Source of the DNA: Georgenia sp. M64
GTDB taxonomy: Bacteria > Actinomycetota > Actinomycetes > Actinomycetales > Actinomycetaceae
Reading direction: 5' to 3'
NCBI RefSeq assembly: GCF_038049925.1
Contig: NZ_CP145809.1
Coordinates: 2,108,001 to 2,172,000, forward strand
Length of the DNA: 64,000 nt
Part shown: positions 58,812-64,000 of the stretch, one piece after another
Layout: every line of letters begins with the position of its first letter
How positions within the stretch are numbered: the stretch's first letter is position 1
Translations under genes and position numbers: made by a program
The notes under the pieces: model-generated
The model's input: the letters and a program-made list of their open reading frames with translations, nothing else
The model's database searches: none
Told to the model about the DNA's origin: nothing

Positions 58812-61800
58812 CTAGAAGCTGCGCGTGTGGGTTTGCGCCCTGATCACGTCGGCCCTGCGGGTGTGGGTGATGGCCTGGCCGAGGTGCAGGGCTTCGGCGG
58901 CCCGGTGCCGGTCGCGTTCCTGGGCGAGGGTGTGGGTCGAGGGTCCGAGCGGTGCGCGGCTGGTGATGGTGTACCGGTCGCGGTAGGCGGCGACGACGGC
59001 GAGCTGGTTCAGCCACCGCTCATAACTGCCGGCTCCGGTTGGTCGCTCCCCGACTCGGGACACCCAGGGTGCCCGGTCCCGGATCGCAGTCTCGGCGAGG
59101 GTGTGAGCGCGGGTCTCGATGAGGTGGCGGCGTTCGGCCAGGGCGAGGGCGGCATCGGGGGCTAGCGGTCCGGACGCGGCGGGGATGAGTCCGGTGATGA
59201 GGTCCGGGGTCGTGCCAGGTGTGGGCCGCGCCGTGGCTCGGGCGAGGCGGGCGGTGAGGACGGCGGCGATGTCGTCGGCGTCGAGCAGCGTGCGCTGCGC
59301 GGCCAGGCGTGGCAGCAGGGCGTCGACGTCGTGGCGGTGGGCCTCGGCGCGGCGCAGCTCGGCCATGAGCACGGCGAAGGCCTCAGACTCGGTGACCTGG
59401 GCGGCTTTGGCCGTCGTGAGCCCGCCCGCGCCGGTGAGGGTGTCGGTGACGAGCCGGGTCCAGCGGCCCTGCTGGGCGGTGGCGGCGATGGTCTCGTACT
59501 CGGCCGCGAGCTGGGCGAGGCCGGTCCAGCGTTCCTGCTCGGCGGTGATGGTCTGATGCGCGGAGAGCTCGAGGCCGGAGTGGTTGAGCACTCCGAACAA
59601 CACGGTGCGGGCGGTGGTGTCGGTCTCGGCGGGGGTGGCGTGGAGGGGGGCGGGCTGGTCGAGGGCGACGTAGGCGGCGTTGGCGTGGCGGCCGCGGGTC
59701 ATGGACACATAGAGGTTCTCCCGGGTGGTCGACGACGAGACGACCACGTGCGCGGTGTCCACGGTCAGGCCCTGGGCGCGGTGGGCGGTGACGGCGTAGC
59801 CGAGGTCGACGTGCCGGGCGACGTACCCGGCCGGCAGCCTTAGCCTCGCGCCGTTGGCGCTGTTGGCTTGGCGGACGTCGAGTGTCCCGTTGCGTCCGAC
59901 GTGGGTGACGGTCCACCTGTCGCCGTTACGGACCCAGGTGTCCGGGGCGGTGCGCAGGCGGCGGTCGTTGCGGCGGGTGATGACCACATCACCGACGGAT
60001 GCGCGGGCCTCGTCGCACAACCGGACCTCGCGGCCGGTGGCGGTCAGACCGGCTTGGATGCGTTCGGCGCGGGCGCGTTCGTTGAGCTGCCGTACGGACT
60101 CGGCGGCCTCGCTCACCAGGATGCTGGAGCGTCCTGCGGCCAGGTCGTGCTGCCACGCCTCGTAGGCGGCATCGACCATCGCCTCCGTGGTCCCCTCGAC
60201 GATCCGGCCGTGGCCGGCGTAGGCGTCGATCGCGGCCGGGTCGCCGTCGCGCAGGGCGAGGGAGGCTTGCTTCTCCCAGTCGTGGACGAAGCGTCGCACC
60301 TCGACCAGTCGGGCCAGGTCGGCGCCGCGGGCCTGGACGAGCATGTTGAACGCTCCGCCGGCGTCGACGGACTGCAGCTGGGCCGGGTCCCCGACGAGGA
60401 CGACCTTCGCCCCGACCTCGGCTGCGCGGGTGGCGATGGTCTCCAGGGTGCGGGTGCAGGCGAGGGTGGCCTCGTCGAGGATGGCGAGCTGGCCGGGGCG
60501 GAAGTCCGTTCTGCCGCGGGCGTGGTCGTGGACCCACTTGGCGGTGTTGTCGCACCCGAGGCCGATGTCGTCGGCGAGGACCTGTGCGGCGGCGGCCGAC
60601 GGTGCCATCCCGATCACGGACCCGGGCCCGTGCGCCGTGGTCCAGGCACCGGCCAGGGCGGCCATCGCGGTGGACTTCCCGGTCCCGGCCGGACCGACCA
60701 ACAGATCCAGGCGTCGGCCCGAGGTGAGGATCTGCGTGATCGCGGCGGCCTGCTCCCCGCCGACCACCACACCGTCACCCCGGCCGCCCGGCACGGTCAC
60801 GACGATGGGTGGCGGGACGACGAGCGCCGGTTCGTGGTCCTCGGCCAGGGCGAGCAGCCGGTCCTCCGCGGCGAGCAGACGCTCGCTCGAGTAGTACGTC
60901 GAGTGCCGCGGCCGCAGGGTGCTGGTGCCGTCGTCGCGCCGCATCCCCGCCGGGGTGGACGCGACCTCGGCCGGGGTGAGCTGGACCGACCGCCGGGTGG
61001 CGGCGTCGGTGATGAGCGCGATCACCTGTTCGCGGTCCGCGACGGTGGCGAAGCGCCAGCCCATGGTGCGGCGCGAGGCCTCGGCCCACAGGTTCCAGTG
61101 CCGCCAGGTCGACCGCCGCTCCGACACCGCATCCACGACGTCGGCGGCGGCCTGGTCGATCAGGAACATCGGCACCGACTCCCCGGTCAGCGCCCGCGCT
61201 GGCTCTCGGGTGGTGGTGAGGGTGCGTGCCCACACGGTGGGGTCGCCGCCCACCAGGTCCCGCGCGCGTGCCCGCCACTCGGCCGTCAGCTCGGCAAGTG
61301 CCCGGATGGACTTCTCGGGGCGGGTGTCCAGGGTGGCCTCCGCGCGCAGCCGTACGATCCGCCTGTCCGTGGGGCGGTGCCCGTGCTCGGCCACGTAGGC
61401 GGCGATCCTCGCGTCGGTCGCGACGTCGATGGCCCGGGCCCGGCTGGAGAACGCGGCGATCAGGTCTTCGCCGACACCTTGGATCTCCCACTGGCCGGTG
61501 CGGTCCTCGCCCCGCTGGCGCCGCTCCCACGACAGCCCGAACGTGCCCGTGAGCCGGTCCGCGAGGACGGCGTTGTAGTGCTCAGACAAGGCGACGATCG
61601 CGTGGTGGACCGCCCGGGAGTCCAGGGTCCGCCACCGCCCGTCATGGGCGGCCATCACCTTGTTCGACACCACCACGTGGGTGTGGAGCTGCGGGTCGTT
61701 CGCCCGCGAGTCCCAATGGTCATACGCCGTCGCAGCGACCCCCACGATCGGTACCTGTCCGATCCCGGCGTGCCCGGTGCGGGTGGCCGCAACCTCCCGC

Positions 61801-62345
61801 TCGAACAGGTCGAGCACCTGCGCGACGGCGGCGTGATGGGCCTCGACGATCAACTCCTTAGTGTTCGCGTCCGCCAGGCCCCACAGCACCGAGACCGACT
61901 TCGGCACCGAGAACGTCAGATCGAACCCCGCCGTCGCGGTCTGCGGCCCGCGCGCGTACTGCTCGGCTTGGATGCGGGTCACCTCGGCGTCGAACTCCCC
62001 CGCCGGCAGGGCCCGGTCCACGCGAGCGGTCAGCGCCGCGGTCCGCTCCGCCACGCTCGGGTACTCCCGGAACGGCCGGCCCAGGCTCGCCCCGGTGACC
62101 GGGTCGCTCCCGCGCCCCAACAGCATCTGCAGCTGCTCCGGTGTCACCGCCATGCCCGGGCGCAGCTCCCCAGCCCCGAAGAAGACGACCCCCGTGCCCA
62201 GCCACACCCCCGGCGGTGTGCCGGCCCCGGTGAAGTAGCGCGTGAACGCGGTCGCCTGCGTCGCGTCGCCGTCGCCCTGCACGACCGAACGCAGCAGGTA
62301 CCCGTAGCCCTTGCATGCCGACACCACGCGCATCGAGACCGTCAC
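58812..62345 (-). CDS. MobF-family conjugative relaxase/helicase (TraA/TrwC-like)
   Basis: About 1177 aa from the GTG at 62345 (VTVSMRVVSACKGYGYLLR); the frame is open to 62543 but the extra residues do not look conserved. The relaxase domain has the His cluster DPQLHTHVVVSNKVM (about residue 218) and ends near 400. The helicase part has Walker A LLVGPAGTGKSTAMAAL (about 550), QLAILDEATLAC and the C-terminal YAVTAHRAQGLTVDTAHVV with NLYVSMTRGR. It should nick DNA at the origin of transfer and unwind it. The gene is followed upstream by a repeat region, and a fragment of a near-identical gene lies at 33887. Confidence 0.93.
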   Translation of the reverse strand: MTVSMRVVSACKGYGYLLRSVVQGDGDATQATAFTRYFTGAGTPPGVWLGTGVVFFGAGELRPGMAVTPEQLQMLLGRGSDPVTGASLGRPFREYPSVAERTAALTARVDRALPAGEFDAEVTRIQAEQYARGPQTATAGFDLTFSVPKSVSVLWGLADANTKELIVEAHHAAVAQVLDLFEREVAATRTGHAGIGQVPIVGVAATAYDHWDSRANDPQLHTHVVVSNKVMAAHDGRWRTLDSRAVHHAIVALSEHYNAVLADRLTGTFGLSWERRQRGEDRTGQWEIQGVGEDLIAAFSSRARAIDVATDARIAAYVAEHGHRPTDRRIVRLRAEATLDTRPEKSIRALAELTAEWRARARDLVGGDPTVWARTLTTTREPARALTGESVPMFLIDQAAADVVDAVSERRSTWRHWNLWAEASRRTMGWRFATVADREQVIALITDAATRRSVQLTPAEVASTPAGMRRDDGTSTLRPRHSTYYSSERLLAAEDRLLALAEDHEPALVVPPPIVVTVPGGRGDGVVVGGEQAAAITQILTSGRRLDLLVGPAGTGKSTAMAALAGAWTTAHGPGSVIGMAPSAAAAQVLADDIGLGCDNTAKWVHDHARGRTDFRPGQLAILDEATLACTRTLETIATRAAEVGAKVVLVGDPAQLQSVDAGGAFNMLVQARGADLARLVEVRRFVHDWEKQASLALRDGDPAAIDAYAGHGRIVEGTTEAMVDAAYEAWQHDLAAGRSSILVSEAAESVRQLNERARAERIQAGLTATGREVRLCDEARASVGDVVITRRNDRRLRTAPDTWVRNGDRWTVTHVGRNGTLDVRQANSANGARLRLPAGYVARHVDLGYAVTAHRAQGLTVDTAHVVVSSSTTRENLYVSMTRGRHANAAYVALDQPAPLHATPAETDTTARTVLFGVLNHSGLELSAHQTITAEQERWTGLAQLAAEYETIAATAQQGRWTRLVTDTLTGAGGLTTAKAAQVTESEAFAVLMAELRRAEAHRHDVDALLPRLAAQRTLLDADDIAAVLTARLARATARPTPGTTPDLITGLIPAASGPLAPDAALALAERRHLIETRAHTLAETAIRDRAPWVSRVGERPTGAGSYERWLNQLAVVAAYRDRYTITSRAPLGPSTHTLAQERDRHRAAEALHLGQAITHTRRADVIRAQTHTRSF

Positions 62346-62664
62346 ACCCACCAGGTGCGCGACCCAATCCACCTCGGGTGCCAGAGGTGTGAGGACCACC
62401 ACCGGTGACCCATCTCGGACCACACCGACCGAGTGGCCGAAGACGCGTAGGCTCCCGCGGGGGGTCGGCTCCGTCACCGTATCTTCGGTCGGCCCGGGAC
62501 GTCCGGAGACGCGGTGGCGTGGCCTCTGGCGTCGTGGGCACACCTGGTAGTCGAACAGGCCTTCCCGGACGCTGTCGCCGGTATGGGCGCGCTGGTCGAC
62601 GAGCTACCGCAGGGCGCGGAGAGAGGAAGAACTGGACCCTGTCGCCAACTCACGCCGACCTTCT

Positions 62665-62755
62665 CCCCGTACGCACCCTGACCTGGGCCGATATGTCCCG
62701 CCATGGTGCGTACGGGGTGCGTACGGGGTGCGTACGGGGTCAGGCACCCCGTACG
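62665..62755. repeat. 11-bp direct repeats GTGCGTACGGG x3 with flanking inverted copies
   Basis: GTGCGTACGGG occurs head to tail at 62706, 62717 and 62728. Inverted copies lie to the left (CCCCGTACGCACC, 62665-62677) and right (CACCCCGTACG, 62745-62755). Confidence 0.85.
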
Positions 62756-62848
62756 TTCTCGGCAACGCACCCGCTCGAGAGTATGACCCATGCAACCCGC
62801 GATCACACACGCGAGCCGGACGCCGGCAACGCGATACACCCCGACGAC

Positions 62849-63070
62849 GGCAACCGCGGGGGAAGAGAGCGGTGGTGAGGACTCCTCACGACCGCGGACA
62901 CGCCGCCGCCGCGCAAACGACCCGTTTCAGTGGAGCCGGCACCTCGGGTGAAGGGAACGGTGGTGACGACTCGTCACGACCGCAGACGCGGCCAGCATCC
63001 CCGGGTTAGGTGCGCTTCGGTGAAGACGGCACCTCGGGGGAAGAGAGCGGTGGTGAGGACTCCTTTCACC
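62849..63070. repeat. three spaced repeats (period 89-90 bp) with hairpin cores
   Basis: Copies start at 62849, 62938 and 63028 (GGCACCTCGGGGGAAGAGAG followed by CGGTGGTGAGGACTCC). The hairpin core is GTGAGGA-C-TCCTCAC in copy 1 and GTGACGA-C-TCGTCAC in copy 2, a paired change that keeps the stem; copy 3 has a two-base bulge. Confidence 0.85.
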
Positions 63071-63194
63071 ACCACGTCCGGCGTTCGCTTCTCGTCGTTG
63101 CTGCTGCCACGAGGAGCGAGTGACTCGAGGATCTCGGCGGTCACCGGGGCGGGTGCTGCGTCGTGACCTTCAAAGACGAGACGCCGCGCGGCAT

Positions 63195-63407
63195 TCACCG
63201 CGCCGTCGGGATCTTGATGACGAGCGCCCGGCGGAGCTCCTCGAGGTCGACCCGGATGACGCGGCCGACCCTGTACCCGGTGACCGTGCCGTCGGCGATG
63301 CGTCGCCGGATCGTCTTGGTGCAGACGCTGAACTCTGCTGCGGCGTCGGAGAGCGCGACGAGCTTGCCGCTCGGCACCCGCGTGGTCCCCCGCCGATTCG
63401 TGCTCAT
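63195..63407 (-). CDS. excisionase/AlpA-type HTH protein
   Basis: 70-aa DNA-binding protein with a MerR-like HTH: LVALSDAAAEFSVCTKTIRR, IADGTVTGYRVGRVIRV and DLEELRRAL. This is the pattern of excisionases and helix-turn-helix 17 proteins of integrative elements. The ATG has CAGGAGG upstream. It lies downstream of the integrase on the same strand and upstream of the repeat region, so it could control excision or transfer. Confidence 0.85.
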   Translation of the reverse strand: MSTNRRGTTRVPSGKLVALSDAAAEFSVCTKTIRRRIADGTVTGYRVGRVIRVDLEELRRALVIKIPTAR

Positions 63408-63722
63408 CTGCTGCCTCCTGGTGGTGTGGACCGCACCGTCAGTCCGTCACATCTGAGGTGTGCGTCCCTGCCCCTTCGGGCCCCTCCCTGTCCGCCTGAG
63501 CCCACCGACCGCGCAACCCCTTCGACGCCCGTCGCACGCCGAGCACGCCGCCGGGGCGAACTCCCCCAACGGGACGTCGCGTGACCTGCTCGGCGCCGTC
63601 CGCCTGCCCGGCTGGCCCGCCGGGCTCGCCGGCCTGAACCCGCTGACCAACCTGCTGATCCTCCTGGTCTGGACTACCACAGGCCCCGTTGCCACAACGG
63701 GGACGGCGAGGGCACCTCAGGC
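63408..63722. other. integrase-excisionase gap; no gene seen
   Basis: Open frames here have no family similarity. A hairpin at 63684-63702 ends the integrase transcript. If the attachment site lies next to the integrase 3' end it would be in this stretch, but no tRNA-like sequence is visible. Confidence 0.4.
63684..63702 (-). terminator. hairpin downstream of the integrase gene
   Basis: CCCCGTT and AACGGGG pair perfectly around a five-base loop, 20 bases after the integrase stop on the minus strand. Confidence 0.55.
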
Positions 63723-64000
63723 TCACAAGACCCCGTTGGCGATCTCCGAGAGTTTCGCCGCGATCTGCGCATCTCGCCCCTGCGCGACGTGCTGGTAACG
63801 GATCGCCATGGCCGGGGTCGAGTGACCGAGCCGCCCCATCAGTTCCTTCAGCGTCGCGCCCGTCTGCGCCGCCAGGACGGCCCCAGTGTGCCGCAGATCA
63901 TGGAAATGCAGGTCGGATCGACCGGCGGCGTCACGGGCCTTGTGGAAGTGCCAGGACATGCTCGAGTGGGCGAGCTGCTCACCGTCCTTGTCGGGGAACA
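63723..64000 (-). CDS. tyrosine-type site-specific integrase, C-terminal 91 codons; N-terminus lies right of the window
   Basis: The visible end of a phage-type integrase: FPDKDGEQLAHSSMSWHFHK, then the catalytic box HFHDLRHTGAVLAAQTGA with His and Arg, then LGHSTPAMAIRYQHVAQG with the second His and the nucleophile Tyr. Such enzymes insert elements into tRNA genes. The frame is open at the window edge. It most likely mobilises the island that contains the relaxase. Confidence 0.93.
   Translation of the reverse strand, partial: FPDKDGEQLAHSSMSWHFHKARDAAGRSDLHFHDLRHTGAVLAAQTGATLKELMGRLGHSTPAMAIRYQHVAQGRDAQIAAKLSEIANGVL

Larger units (their letters stand above)
62346..63194. other. repeat-rich non-coding region upstream of the relaxase; candidate oriT or replication origin
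   Basis: No gene is seen (the relaxase frame stays open to 62543). It holds two repeat systems: an 11-bp direct repeat flanked by inverted copies (62665-62755) and three about 45-bp repeats with a 89-90 bp period (62849-63070) that each can form a hairpin. Such structure next to a relaxase gene is typical of transfer or replication origins. Confidence 0.5.

Noticed and set aside
58407-59165. Plus-strand frame of 252 codons
   Set aside because: Its right half is antisense to the relaxase C-terminus and its left half has no ribosome site or family motif.
62849-63070. Possible CRISPR-like repeats
   Set aside because: Only three copies, with divergent sequence and intervals that themselves vary in a hairpin-conserving way; no cas genes.

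Overview
The window is very GC-rich DNA (coding third positions are almost all G or C) from an actinobacterium. The FasR-fabD-fabH-acpP-fabF cluster, the nearby DUF3145 gene, a DUF222/HNH endonuclease and actinobacterial-type tRNAs suggest the order Micrococcales; the genus cannot be fixed from sequence alone.

Positions 1-33190 look chromosomal. They start with a truncated aspartate ammonia-lyase and a TPR-like protein. The type II fatty-acid cluster follows under a PucR-type regulator; the regulator and fabD share a 17-bp motif in their upstream regions. Next come peptide deformylase, a CtpE-like P-type ATPase, a glycoside block (GH4 6-phospho-glycosidase, BadF/BadG-type sugar kinase, GH27 alpha-galactosidase) with SOS-controlled dinB inside it, and an HNH endonuclease. 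A beta-glucoside PTS operon (leader RAT and terminator, EIIBCA permease, GH1 6-phospho-beta-glucosidase, LicT-type antiterminator) is present, but both the permease and the antiterminator carry a one-base frameshift. Then come an ATP-grasp protein, an MMPL transporter, an isolated 27-codon gene with its own perfect 19-bp hairpin, and a DHFR-like protein. From 29671 to 32480 lies what looks like a decayed island: a degenerate copy of the tRNA-Met 3' half on the left, the intact tRNA-Met on the right, and DUF6326/DUF4386-type membrane genes and remnants between them. A tRNA-Asn gene at 33115 closes the chromosomal part.

From 33.2 kb to the right edge the window is a composite mobile island. It has a C-terminal fragment of a MobF relaxase (33887-34523) and a complete IS21-family element with a 5-bp target duplication (35262-37916). 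The cargo is metal and redox genes: ZIP transporter, CmtR-type repressor with CadA ATPase, CadD, a 54-residue protein and LspA; VKOR plus DsbA; M23 peptidase; CopC; DUF3105 and DUF305; an SmtB/CadC-type repressor with a CDF exporter; a CopD-CtaG fusion; and TlpA-ResB-CcsB for cytochrome c maturation. It ends with a full MobF relaxase, a repeat-rich region that could hold an origin of transfer or replication, an excisionase-like protein and the C-terminal part of a tyrosine integrase that runs out of the window.

The cargo fits a common theme: export of Cd/Zn/Pb and copper, together with extracytoplasmic thiol oxidation and copper/haem assembly of respiratory enzymes, the targets that such metals damage. 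The window also has many short tandem repeats, mostly with units that are multiples of three, and at least four genes disrupted by a single base.
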